From positions 4,774,001-4,838,000 of the forward strand of contig CM044858.1 in NCBI GenBank assembly GCA_024500155.1: DNA of 64,000 bases. The letters are read 5' to 3'. Below, one piece after another: positions 10,916 through 21,109 of this stretch. Position numbers and translations under genes: made by a program. Below the pieces are notes generated by a model, which saw only the letters and a list, made by a program, of their open reading frames with translations, had not been told where the DNA came from and ran no database searches. This DNA comes from Chenopodium formosanum (lineage: Eukaryota > Streptophyta > Magnoliopsida > Caryophyllales > Amaranthaceae). Position 1 is the stretch's first letter; each line of letters begins with the position of its first letter.

Positions 10916-11668
10916 CTATTCTTTGAGGGAGGTCGTGAAGCAGAGGAGTGCACCGAGGATTCGGAGGACTGGTTGCTGCCGGCGGTGGAGACAAGGGCCG
11001 TCGGTGGTCGGCTGGTGGTTCTCTCTGGCTAACCGGTTTTTAATTGTTCTTTCAGCCAATTTGAGCCGAGAACGGCAGCTTTCAAAGGAGGGCAGAGGCT
11101 CTTGATTATGGATGTAATAATCCACGGTACCAGCATAAGCTTCAGGGAGACCGGCGGTCATCTTCAAAATAAGACGGGTATCGGGAATCGGGGCATCAAC
11201 ATCCGCAAGACGATCAGCGAGGGACTTGATGTGATTGCAATAACCGTCGATTGAAGAAAAATTCTCGAAATCAAGGTCAGCAAGTTCTTGTTCGAGGTGA
11301 GATGCGCGGGATGCTTTGTTGTCCTGGAACATGGACTCAAGACGAGCCCAAGCACCCTGAGCAGTGTCGTCCTTGAGAAGGATGGCAGTAAGGAGGTCAT
11401 GGGAGATGGATCCGTAAATCCAATTAAGAACAGCCGCGTCCAAGCGTCTCCAGAAAGCAGGGTCGGCCTTCTTGGATGCCTCATAGGCTGCTAGCTCCGT
11501 GGCCTCCGTAGGAGGGATAATGTGAGGAAGAAGATCATGAACCCTACAAAGCACTTTGAAAAGTGCAGCCCAAGAATGATACATACCATGGCTGTCCAAG
11601 GTAATGGGAATAAGAGATTTCACATTTGTTGTGGTCAAGGCAGGATGATACTTGGTGGTTTCAGTCAT
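10916..11668 (-). CDS. Copia gag polyprotein (UBN2-type)
   Basis: 250 codons from an ATG at 11668. It has the plant copia gag pattern: I.L...NY..W, W...D..V..WI..S.S..L, LE..F..N...R...L...L, and a C-terminal ERL-like segment. The frame runs off about where the CCHC zinc knuckle should lie, and no clear CX2CX4HX4C is seen, which fits a frameshift near 10950-11000. The product would package the element RNA. Confidence 0.85.
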   Translation of the reverse strand: MTETTKYHPALTTTNVKSLIPITLDSHGMYHSWAALFKVLCRVHDLLPHIIPPTEATELAAYEASKKADPAFWRRLDAAVLNWIYGSISHDLLTAILLKDDTAQGAWARLESMFQDNKASRASHLEQELADLDFENFSSIDGYCNHIKSLADRLADVDAPIPDTRLILKMTAGLPEAYAGTVDYYIHNQEPLPSFESCRSRLKLAERTIKNRLARENHQPTTDGPCLHRRQQPVLRILGALLCFTTSLKE

Positions 11669-11747
11669 GGTGAGTATGAGCAGCGGAAGAAGAGAGGTGA
11701 GAAAGGTGGGCCGTTTGTGAGGGTGAAGAGAAGGCTAGGATCGATAA

Positions 11748-11763
11748 CTCTAATCTGATACCA
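11748..11763 (-). other. Primer binding site for initiator tRNA-Met
   Basis: Directly inside the right (5') LTR the - strand reads TGGTATCAGATTAGAG. Its first ten bases match the TGGTATCAGA complement of plant initiator tRNA-Met, the usual copia primer. Confidence 0.85.
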
Positions 11764-11931
11764 TGAAAGTAATTTGATCGTTGCCTTTGCATTGATAAAC
11801 TTTGAGTATAAATACACATATACAAGAGTAATCTACGGAAACTAACTAGCTACAAATAAGGCTAGGATAAATACAATTACCAAACTAATTATATACAAAG
11901 TCAACTGAATATATTTGCATATATTCTAACA
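11764..11931 (-). repeat. Copia 5' LTR (168 bp)
   Basis: Partner of 7122-7289, apparently identical over its whole length. It is followed by the GGGAG target duplication at 11932-11936. Confidence 0.95.
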
Positions 11932-11936
11932 GGGAG

Positions 11937-13124
11937 ACCGAAAATAAATTGTTTGGAAGGAGTTAGGAAGGATATGAGGTATATGGTTTGTATGAGGATG
12001 AAGCATTAGACCGTAAGAGATGGGGGAGGAAGATTTATGTCAACGACTACACGCAATAATCAAATTTGGTTCATGTTAGCTGACTCCACTTATGGTCTTA
12101 TGGGATTAAGACTTTGATTGATTGCCATTGTTATGGAAGAAAAATAATTTGAATTTGACCGAGTATATTTTTTGTTTCCATTGAAAATCTTTGAATGGAG
12201 ACATATGATATATAATTTTCCATGGAATTAATTGATGTAATTATGATATACTAATCTGAATTGATGGAGGGATTTGAAAAATCGTAGAAATTTATATGGA
12301 ATTTTGAATAAAGAGAGGAAAATAACAGACGTGATTAAAAAAAAAAAACTAAGAATAGGAAGAAAAAAAAAATCCTTTAAAATTGGAGCCCTGTGCAAGG
12401 GGCTTGCTCTTCTACGAATCTAGCTTTGTTCGTTGAGTGCGCGAAGTGCAAAGAAGGCAGGCGTTTGAGATGTGGGGCTGCGTCGTTGGTGGTGGGTTTG
12501 TGGTGAGTGACCGAGTGGTGACAAGGACGGAGGTGGTGGTGAGTCAATGTTTGGTGTGATGAGTTGCAGTTTTTTGGGAAAGGGGAGCGGGGAGGTGGGG
12601 GAAGGGGAGGGAGTGGTGCCATGGTGGACTATGTGGTGGCTAGTGGTCGTGGTGGGGATCCAGGGAGGGAAGGGGGATGAGGGAATGGAGAAAGAGTTTT
12701 TTTTTTTATTTTTTTTATTATATACAACTTTATTTATTTTTTAAACTAAACTAATTTTATGTTGTTACATGTTTTTTTTTTTTGACGGAATGTTGTTACA
12801 TGTTTAATAACTTGTAATATTAGGTTGAGCGACTGGTTAAATTAGGACTTGAGATTGGCGGATAAGGTATAAATTTCAGATTAATATAATATATAATCTA
12901 AAGTTGTAATTAATATTGGCGTATAAAACAGAGTTGAGAATAATCGTGACAAGTTTTCTTAAATATTAGTCAGTAAAATAAGTAAAGCAAGTATTTTAAG
13001 TCAATTCAAACACGTCAATACTGTTCTGCCAATCTGCTTACTTTTCCCCTCATCTTCCTTGTTCTCCTGTCAGGATATAACGCCATTATTGTGACAATCA
13101 ATTAAACAAACACGTACTTAAAAA
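11937..13124. other. Intergenic; promoter of the RLP at 13125 at its right end
   Basis: No supported gene. A G/C-rich island at about 12370-12690 gives only low-complexity frames. At 12999-13035 lies the array promoter block (AAGTCAATTCAAACACGTCAATACTG), shared with the neighbouring RLP and RLK copies. Confidence 0.5.
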
Positions 13125-14021
13125 ATGGGCATCACTACCATAAACTACTTGTCGATTTTGTTTGTGTTTCTTTTTTGGAGTATGTTAGTGTTCTCTCAAC
13201 AATCTTCAACTCAGAAATCAATCATGCTCAACCTCCTTCAACTTATACAAGATCAACAATATTATGATGGTAATTATTATCCCATCCAATGGAATGCAAG
13301 CACAAACCCATGTACATGGGATGGTGTGATATGCACCAACAACTCTGTTACACAACTCCATCTCTTCTTCTCCTATGGACTACCTAACTCAAGTTTCTTA
13401 TCTGTTGCATGCCAAATTCAATCACTCGAGGTTCTCGATGTTTCCTACAGCCATCTATATTCAATCCCAGATGAATTTATCACCATTTGTGGTAAACTTC
13501 CAAGGCTGAAATCCGTAAATTTTTGTGGGAATTCTATTGATGGTAATCTACCTTCTTTCAATGAAGGTGGTTTTACCAGCTTAAGGTCACTGGACTTGTC
13601 GGATAATTCATTGAATGGAAGCATTGGACCCAAGTTAGACTTTGGTCGTCTCAGCTCTCTTAATTTGTCCTACAATAATCTGTCTGGACCAATTCCAACC
13701 ACGATGCAAAAATTCGGATTTGATGCTTTCGTTGGGAATAGTTACCTCTGTGGGTATCCATTAAACAGCTGCGGCGTTGCAGGAGGAGGAAATGACTCTT
13801 CCATTCAAGATGAAAAGAGAGGCAAAGATAGTTTTTATATAGGGTTGTACGTGAGTATAGGGCTTGGATTCTATTTCGGTTTTTGGGGAGTCTGTGGTAC
13901 TCTCGCATTAAAACATTCTTGGAGACGTGCCTTCTTCAACTTTGTTGATAGAGCATGTAACAGAATATATGTCACTGTACTTGTTTGTATCGCCAAATTT
14001 CAGAGGAAATTTCAGACTTAA
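13125..14021 (+). CDS. Short LRR receptor-like protein with internal deletion (RLP copy 2)
   Basis: 298 aa, one exon, ATG at 13125 (AAAAATGGG). It has a signal peptide (core LSILFVFLFWSMLVFS), LRR N-cap (W..STNPCTW.GV.C), about four LRRs, the LCGYP cap, an acidic/charged spacer, one transmembrane helix with the RLP signature GFWGVCGTLALKHSWR, and a basic tail. Against the gene at 15836, one in-frame deletion joins GSIGPKLD directly to FGRLSSL. It removes most LRRs and also the intron. The product is still predicted to be membrane-anchored with a very short ectodomain. Either a functional mini-receptor or a recent deletion derivative; the open frame over the junction favours a translatable product. 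Confidence 0.85.
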   Translation: MGITTINYLSILFVFLFWSMLVFSQQSSTQKSIMLNLLQLIQDQQYYDGNYYPIQWNASTNPCTWDGVICTNNSVTQLHLFFSYGLPNSSFLSVACQIQSLEVLDVSYSHLYSIPDEFITICGKLPRLKSVNFCGNSIDGNLPSFNEGGFTSLRSLDLSDNSLNGSIGPKLDFGRLSSLNLSYNNLSGPIPTTMQKFGFDAFVGNSYLCGYPLNSCGVAGGGNDSSIQDEKRGKDSFYIGLYVSIGLGFYFGFWGVCGTLALKHSWRRAFFNFVDRACNRIYVTVLVCIAKFQRKFQT

Positions 14022-14927
14022 AATTGTACTCGTAGTCTGTAGTTTCTCATCATTTTGGATTGAATATATAATTACGTATGTTTAAGTGGTCTTAGATAAA
14101 ATAAAACAAAATTTCCTGGGATAGATGGTCTTTGGCCTGTTTCTGTTTCTGAATTTGTTGTAGGATTACTGCGTTATAATTAATTAACGAGATAATTGCT
14201 TATTACTCTCTTATATGCTGTACATACCTTTTTTTTTTCCCCTGAAAATCATGCAGAGTGCAAAATTGGAAGAAAAATGTGTATAATATGTCCTCCTCTA
14301 GATCTCTAGTCCCCTATGCTACAACAACAATCTGCTTTCTTAGTTTCTCACAGATCCTAAAGAAGGGTCCAGTAATAATTTCCCTACCATACGACCCTTA
14401 CCAGATGAAAGGAGATAAATAAACATGGGGGTGGGGGATTTAAGGGAGCCCCACTCACAAAAACCGTAACTGGTGGGATTCAAACTCATTCTTACCACTA
14501 CGTCAAATATTACTTGTAGTCCTAAAGCTACTACGTAGTAATTTATCATAAAATAGGTGGTATATAAAACTAAATCTTATACTTCGTACAATGTACAAAG
14601 TATATATATACGTACATGCATGTGATGTTACTATCAGATGGGGGCATGCAGTTACAAAATACTAATCAACGTGGAAAATGGTTTAGGAAAAGATAGATAG
14701 TCTAAATGTAATGTAGCACAATTCAGTCAATGCAACTTTAACAGGGAAAATCCAAGTCTTTGCCTGATTTTTCCAAGTCAATTCAACTTTTCAAACACGC
14801 CAATACTCTTGTCTTCACCTTCTTTCTTCCTCCCTTCTTTCACTCCTAACTCTGTTTTGCTCCTCTGTTCTAATTCTTCTTTCTTCATTCTTAATTCCTC
14901 ACTTCAAACTCAACATTTTTATTCAAC
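14022..14927. other. Intergenic; includes promoter of the RLK fragment
   Basis: No gene. From about 14585 the sequence copies the RLK promoter/5' UTR block (TATATATA near 14600, AGTCAA at 14725 and 14776, CT-rich leader about 14810-14900). Confidence 0.5.
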
Positions 14928-15266
14928 ATGAAAATTGACAGCTTCACTTTCTTCTTCTTGTTCTTCTTTCTTTTCTTGAATTCGGTTTCTGCACAGCTAT
15001 CTCCTACGCAGAAATCGTCCATGATCAACCTCTCCGACCACCTTCACAGCCAAGTGTCCTCTTTCTCATGGGATACTAGCAAAGAACCGTGTACATGGAC
15101 CGGTGTGGCATGCAATAACCTCAACAGCTCTGTTGTCAAAATCTCTCTCTCTAGCTTGAAACTCACCAATTCTAGTTTCTTACCTATTGCATGCCAGATT
15201 TCATCTTTGGAGGTTCTTGATGTTTCCAAAAACCTCTTTTATTGTCTTTCGATTTTCGACTCCTAG
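14928..15266 (+). pseudogene. Truncated LRR receptor kinase fragment (RLK copy 2)
   Basis: The ATG at 14928 begins a frame almost identical to the first 100 or so residues of the RLKs at 2748 and 21110: signal peptide, LRR N-cap and the first LRR. Homology ends abruptly at about 15237 (KNL, then an unrelated YCLSIFDS and stop). A Tourist-like MITE lies just downstream. The complete promoter is retained, so a short secreted peptide of 112 aa could be made, but the gene is broken. Confidence 0.85.
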
Positions 15267-15275
15267 CACTACTTA

Positions 15276-15476
15276 GAGCCTGTTCACATCTACTGAACTG
15301 AGCTGAACTGAACTGAACTGACTGGAGCTGAACTAAACTGAACTGAGCTGAACTGAATATTTTATGTCAGAGGGAAATTAAGAGCTGAACTGAACTGAAC
15401 TGAACTGATTGAACTGAACTGATTAGAGCTGAACTGAACTGAACTGAATTGAAATTAAGTAAATGTGAACAGGCCC
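15276..15476. mobile_element. Tourist/PIF-Harbinger-like MITE rich in GAACTGA repeats (201 bp)
   Basis: Terminal inverted repeats GAGCCTGTTCACAT / ATGTGAACAGGCCC are flanked by TTA direct repeats (15273-15275 and 15477-15479). The interior is a GAGCTGAACTGAACTGA satellite-like repeat surrounding a TATTTTATGTCAGAGGGAAATTAA core. A relative lies at 37206-37327. Confidence 0.85.
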
Positions 15477-15479
15477 TTA

Positions 15480-15835
15480 GAGGTGCCAATTCGATTATCC
15501 TCTAGTATTGGTGCAACTACTCAAAAAACCACTTGTCAAAAATAACTACTCGTACAAGAAACCAGGAGTGTGGATATACAGATACACTAGTCTACTACGA
15601 GTATACTAGAAGATATAATGAGAATACAATACATGAGCCCAAGTATAAGATTTTTCAAAGTATGTTTCTCATTTATTTCAAGTCAATCCAAGTCAATTCA
15701 TCCTTTAAAACACGGCAATACTGTTAGTTCATTCGTTCTGCCTTTGCTTATCTTCATTCATCTCCCTTTTCTCAGTCTCAATATTTTTTATATAACGCCA
15801 TTGTCACAGTCGATGAAACAAACACGTAGTTGAAA
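15480..15835 (+). promoter_or_regulatory. Promoter/5' leader of the RLP at 15836
   Basis: From about 15575 it parallels 125-329, upstream of RLP copy 1. Two AGTCAA W-box cores (15681 and 15691) are followed by the conserved CTTTAAAACACGGCAATACTG block. The ATG lies at 15836, after GTAGTTGAAA. Confidence 0.5.
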
Positions 15836-17657
15836 ATGGGCATTGCCATGAACTACTCGTCGCTTTTGTTTGTGTTTATTTTGTGGAGTATGTTAGTGTT
15901 TTCTCAACAATCTTCAACTCAGAAATCAGTCATGCTCAACCTCTTTCACTTTCTCCATAATCCACAAAATTATGCTTCTGTTTATTATTATAACTCTCCC
16001 AAATGGAATGCAAGCACAAACCCATGTAGGTGGGAAGGTGTGATATGCACCAACAACTCTGTTACCCAACTCCATCTCACCTACTCCAACTACTACATCA
16101 GAAATTCAAGTGTTATATCAATTGCATGCCAAATTCAATCACTGCAAGTTCTTGATGTTTCCGACAACTATCTACATTCAATCCCAGATGATTTTTTAAC
16201 CATATGTGGCAAACTTCCAAGGCTGAAATCAGTAAATTTTAGTCTGAATTCTATTTCTGGAAATTTACCTTTCAATAAAGGTGGTTTTACCAGCTTAGAG
16301 TCCCTCGACTTGTCTGATAATGCACTGAATGGAAGCATTGAAGCGCAGTTTGATGGGTTGGTGGCCCTCAAAAGCTTGAACCTTAGAAATAATCTATTGA
16401 CCGGGTCAATTCCTAGCAATCTTATTGGAAATTTGAAGGGGTTACAAGAAGTTGATTTGTCATACAATAATTTTCAAGGCAGAATTCAAGAGCAGTTTGT
16501 TAATTGCAACAACCTGAGATATCTTGATCTCTCTTACAATGAGTTGACAGGTACGATCCCTGCTGATCTTGGTTTGTGTCAGGAGTTGTTGTCTTTAAAC
16601 TTGGCGGAAAACAGGTTATCTGGTCAACTGCCAAAAGAATTGGGTGATCTGAAGCAGCTTCAAGTGTTGAATCTTGAGTTCAATGGCTTTGTTGGTAACA
16701 AATTAAGTGGTTTAATGATCCCTCCTTTTATTGTAAACTTGACTAACCTTAAAAATCTAGATTTTTCAGACAACAATTTAAGTGGTTCAATCCCTCCTAT
16801 TATCTTTAACTTGACTAACCTTGAAAACCTGGATTTGTCAAACAATAATTTTAATGGTTCAATCTCCCCTTCTATCTCAAACTTGACTAACCTTGGATAT
16901 CTAGATTTGTCAGGCAACGAGTTAAGTGGTTTAATACCCACAAAAATTGGTAACTTACATTCTTTGATTGAACTTCACTTGAGCAATAATCTTCTCGTTG
17001 GAAAAATTCCTCTCATGCCCCAAAAATTACAGATTCTGGACCTCTCCTCCAACAAACTTTCAGGTAATAACATCTCAACATAATTTATATTGGATTTCCT
17101 GCTATGCCACCTTTAGTGCTTGTTAATGTCTACTACAACCTTTTATATTCATGAATTTAACTGGGTTGTTTATTTCAGGCAATATTCCAGATACCCTTAA
17201 AGGCATGTCACAGCTCTCAAATTTGAACTTAGCAAGCAACGCATTGTCAGGGGATATACCCTCTCAACTCGGGTTTGGTCGTCTCAGCTATCTTGATTTG
17301 TCCAACAACAACCTATCTGGACCAATCCCAATTACGATACAAATATTTGGATATAATCGTTTTGCCGGGAACGCTAACCTCTGTGGGTATCCAGTAACAA
17401 ACAGCTGTGACATTGCGGAAGGAGAAGATGACCCATCCATACAAGAAGAAAATGAAGGCAAAGATAACTTTTATATAGGTCTGTACGTGAGTATAGGGAT
17501 TGGATTCTACCTTGGATTTTGGGGAGTTTTTGGCACTCTCGTATTAAAACATTCTTGGAGATATGCCATTTTCAACTTCATTGACACCGTTTATAACAGA
17601 ATCTATGTAACTATAGCTATTTATGTCGCCAGATTTCAGAGGAAGTCTCTGACATAA
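15836..17657 (+). CDS. LRR receptor-like protein, intact (RLP copy 3)
   Basis: Exon 1 is 15836-17063 and exon 2 is 17179-17657 (intron 115 bp, GTAATA...TTTCAG, phase 1); 568 aa. It has a signal peptide, LRR N-cap (W..STNPCRW.GV.C), about 16 plant LRRs (LxxLDLSxNxLxGxIP), the LCGYP cap, an acidic spacer, one transmembrane helix (FYIGLYVSIGIGFYLGFWGV) and a short cytoplasmic tail ending ARFQRKSLT. The tail resembles the EIX/Cf-type RLP tail (GFWGVxGTLxLxxSWR). The N-terminal half and the promoter resemble the RLKs in this array. RLPs of this shape act at the plasma membrane, usually with a SOBIR1-type kinase partner, in pathogen perception; the specific ligand is unknown. Intron and exon 2 are nearly identical to copy 1 (1283-1879), so the duplication is recent. 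Confidence 0.9.
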
Positions 17658-18256
17658 AATTGTAGTCTGTAGTTTCTCATCAGCTCTTCATTTTGGATGC
17701 AGCTACGTATGTTTTCGTGATTCATATTAATAATAATGTACCAACTTTTTATCGAGCTTGTTAAGTTTTATTTCCACCAAGTCTTGGACTAATGAAGAAG
17801 TAAATTTGACAGCATAGATGATCTTTGTTTCCTCTGTAATTTATGAGCTGATTTCGTGATTTTAACCAGTTCCCACTTACTTCCCAGATATTAGTTGAAC
17901 ATTTACTATTTCAGAGATCGATTTACGAAGTATATTTTTTTCTTGACCCGCTCCACATACTAATAATTTCATGGCCCGACCAATGTGGAACTCTTCAAAA
18001 GCGTGTAAATAATTACAATAATGATTTCAAAGTGTACAAATTTTGTAACTGCACCATACAAGAAGTAACCTCTGAAGTCTTTGCCCTTATACTTAAAGTC
18101 AATCCAAGAATATTCAACGGTTCAACCTGTCAAATACGTCTACACATACTATTCTGCATGCCTTCTCTTTAATTTCCTCATCTGCATTCTCTCACTCTCA
18201 CTGTATTAGCCATTGTCATTACTTGTTTTCTACCTACATACCACACACTTTTAAGT
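17658..18256. other. Intergenic; promoter of the RLP at 18257
   Basis: No gene. An AGTCAATCCAAG motif at 18097-18108 is a weaker form of the array promoter block. Confidence 0.4.
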
Positions 18257-20330
18257 ATGGAAACAAACATGAAAATATACGTCACCATAAATTTGTTCAT
18301 TTTGATCTTGTATCTTTTCTCGAGTCCATTATTAGTTTTTTCACATATATCTCCAACACAGAAATCTACCATGATTTCTCTATTCAAACTTCTCCCGGAT
18401 GACAAACCCTTTATCAATTGGGAGCCTAGCACAGACCCATGTAGTTCATGGAGAGGTGTAACATGCACCAACAACTCTGTTACTCAACTCGATTTCTCTG
18501 AAATTTTTATCACCAATTCAAGTGTTATATCAGTTGCATGCCAAATTGAGTCACTACAAGTTCTTAATATTTCTCAATCATATCTAAGTTCAATCCCAGA
18601 TGATTTTTTCTCAAGTTGTGGCAAACTTCCAAGTCTGAAATCGGTAAATTTCTCTCAAAACAAACTTTATGGTAATCTAGCATCTTTTAGAAATGGTGGT
18701 TTTGCCAACATAGAGTCCTTGGACATGTCTTCTAATTTACTGTATGGAAGCATTGGGAAGCATTTAAATGGATTGGTGGCTCTCAGAAGCTTGAAACTTA
18801 GCTCGAATAACTTGGCCGGGTCATTTCCTAGCAATCTTTTTGGAAATTTGAAGGGGTTACAAGAAGTTGATTTGTCATACAATTATTTCCAAGGCAGAAT
18901 TCCAGCAGAGCAGTTTCCTCATTGCAACAACCTGAGGTATCTTGATCTCTCTTACAATAAGTTGACAGGTACGATCCCTGCTGAACTTGGTTTATGTCAG
19001 GAGTTGTTGTCTTTGAACTTGGCCAAAAACAGGTTATCTGGTGAACTGCCTGCAGAATTGGGTAATCTGAAGCAGCTTCAAGTGTTGAACCTTAAGATGA
19101 ATAGCTTTGTTGGAAACATACCTCATGAATTCACACAGCTGTTTAGCTTGAACCGCCTAAGTATGAGCTGGAACTCGCTAAGTGGATTAATCCCACCTTT
19201 TATCTCAAACTTGAGTAACCTTGAAAACCTGGATTTGTCAAACAACAAATTAAGTGGTTCAATCCCTCCTATCTTTAACTTGACTAACCTTGAACACCTG
19301 GATTTGTCAAACAACAAGTTAAGTGGTTTAATCCCATCTTTTATCTTTAACTTGACTAACCTTAGAAACCTGGATTTGTCAAGCAACAAGTTAAGTGGTT
19401 TAATCCCTCATTTTATCTTTAACTTGAATAACCTTTTATACTTGGATTTGTCGAGCAACAATTTAAGTGGCTCAATTCCCTCTTCTATCTCAAACTTGCC
19501 AAACCTTGAACACTTAGATTTCTCAAACAACAATATAAGTGGTTTGATACCCAAAAACATTGGTAACTTGAATTCCCTCGTTGAAATCCAGTTAGGAAAC
19601 AACTATCTTAGCGGAGATATTCCTCCCATGCCTCTAAATTCAGCATATGCTCTGAATCTCAGTAACAATCTTTTCCAAGGAAGAATCTCACCATCACTTT
19701 TTAAACAGAATTTTCTGAAATTATTGGATCTCTCCAACAACAGATTTTCTGGTAATATTCCAATCTTTTCTTTTACTGAAATGTCGTGTTCAATATTGTT
19801 GCTATTGCTGCATACATATCTTCTCTAACTCTCATAATCATCATACAACTTCAGGAACCATTCCAGCACCTATTGAAGACATGCAACTCACGTATTTGAA
19901 CTTATCAGGCAACGAGCTGTCAGGGAACATCCCCTCAATGCTCGGGTCAGAGAGACTACTGAGTTACCTTGATTTGTCATATAATAATCTGTCTGGCCCG
20001 ATTCCATCAACGCTGCAGAAATTCAAATTGAAAGCTTTTGTAGGCAATCTTGAGCTTTGTGGACAACCAGTTACAACCAGCTGCGGTATTGTGGAAGGAG
20101 GAGATAGCTCATCGAAAAGAAAAGAAGCTGAAAACAAACACTTCTATATAGGGTTGTACGTGAGTATGGGGCTTGGATTCTACTTTGGATTTTGGGGTGT
20201 CTGTGGTACTCTTGCATTAAAACATACTTGGAGATACGCCTTCTTCAACTTCATTGACAGCTTATATAACAGAATATATGTAACTATAGCTATTTATGTT
20301 GCCAGATTTCAGAGGAGGTCACTGACATAA
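18257..20330 (+). CDS. LRR receptor-like protein, largest intact copy (RLP copy 4)
   Basis: Exon 1 is 18257-19751 and exon 2 is 19855-20330 (intron 103 bp, TCTG/GTAATA...CTTCAG/GA, phase 1); 656 aa. It has a signal peptide, LRR N-cap (W.PSTDPCSSWRGVTC), about 20 LRRs, the LCGQP cap, a charged spacer, a transmembrane helix (GLYVSMGLGFYFGFWGVCGT) and a tail ending ARFQRRSLT. Residues about 310-430 contain five near-identical 23-24-residue LRRs (N(L/F)xNLxxLDLSNNKLSGxIPxFIF), pointing to recent LRR unit amplification. The N-terminal 150 residues parallel the neighbouring RLKs (ISPTQKSTMI, VACQIESLQVL, SIPDDF, LKSVNFS). Likely a plasma-membrane receptor lacking its own kinase; ligand unknown. Confidence 0.9.
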
Positions 20331-21109
20331 ATAAAGCAGTCCATTAATCTGTACTTTATCAGCTCTTCATCTTAGATGCAAGATGCAATTATGCAATAAA
20401 ATTATGTTTCATTGATTTTCAGTGTACCACACCACCTACTTCGCTAGATTAAGTTTGGATATATGTATCCAATTTGCCTGGGGTAGATCAGTTTGACAGT
20501 TTGTTCATTAAATTTGTCACAGCATTGAGTGATCAGAGTTTCCCGTAAGCACGGACACATTCTACACTATAAAATATGTCAAAAGAAATGCATACAAATG
20601 GAAGAAAAATGGGTAGTCCAATATATCCTCCCCTGTGCCTTACCCGGCAGAAGGAGAAGGAACTTCAACCCCCTTCAATTATGGGTAAAAGAAACTAACA
20701 TCCAGTTAAAAAATCGATAAAATAAGTTAAAAATTCATAAATACAGGAAGTAATCAGACTAATTCTTATACACCGTACAAAGTATATAAATACGTAAATG
20801 CATGTGATGTTACTATCAGATGGGGTCATGCAGTTACAAAATACTAATCAACGTGGAAAATGGTTTAGGAAAAGATAGATAGCCTAAATGTAATGTAGCA
20901 CAATTCAGTCAATGCAACTTTAACAGGGAAAATCCAAGTCTTTGCCTGATTTTTCCAAGTCAATTCAACTTTTCAAACACGCCAATACTCTTGTCTTCTC
21001 CTTACCTCTTCTCCCTTCTCTCACTCTTACCTCTGTCTTGCTCCTCTGTTCTGATTCTTCTTTCTTCATTCTTAATTCCTCCCTTCAAACACTAACATAT
21101 TTATCCAAC
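20331..21109 (+). promoter_or_regulatory. Spacer and promoter/5' UTR of the complete RLK
   Basis: From about 20770 it is nearly identical to the block before the RLK copies at 2748 and 14928, with AGTCAA at 20907 and 20958 and a CT-rich leader at about 20995-21085. No gene in the left part. Confidence 0.5.

Larger units (their letters stand above)
7122..11931 (-). mobile_element. Ty1/copia LTR retrotransposon, apparently young insertion
   Basis: A 4810-bp element with 168-bp LTRs (7122-7289 and 11764-11931) that look identical and run TG...CA. A perfect 5-bp target duplication GGGAG flanks it (7117-7121 and 11932-11936). It is read on the - strand: a primer binding site complementary to initiator tRNA-Met follows the right LTR, then gag, protease, integrase, reverse transcriptase and RNase H. 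This INT-before-RT order defines copia. A purine tract precedes the left LTR. Two nonsense codons and at least two frame breaks interrupt the polyprotein, so this copy is probably not autonomous. Confidence 0.97.

Noticed and set aside
12377..12744. G/C-rich frames on both strands left of the RLP at 13125
   Set aside because: Low-complexity GGTGG/Pro-rich translation on both strands indicates composition, not a gene.
14340..14549. 69-codon - strand ORF and a possible tRNA-like stretch (GATTCAAACTC) before the RLK fragment
   Set aside because: No cloverleaf can be drawn around the GATTCAAACTC, and the ORF has no motif.
19160..19480. Regularly spaced 70-bp repeats resembling a CRISPR array
   Set aside because: They encode in-frame leucine-rich repeats within an RLP exon; no spacers, and the context is eukaryotic.
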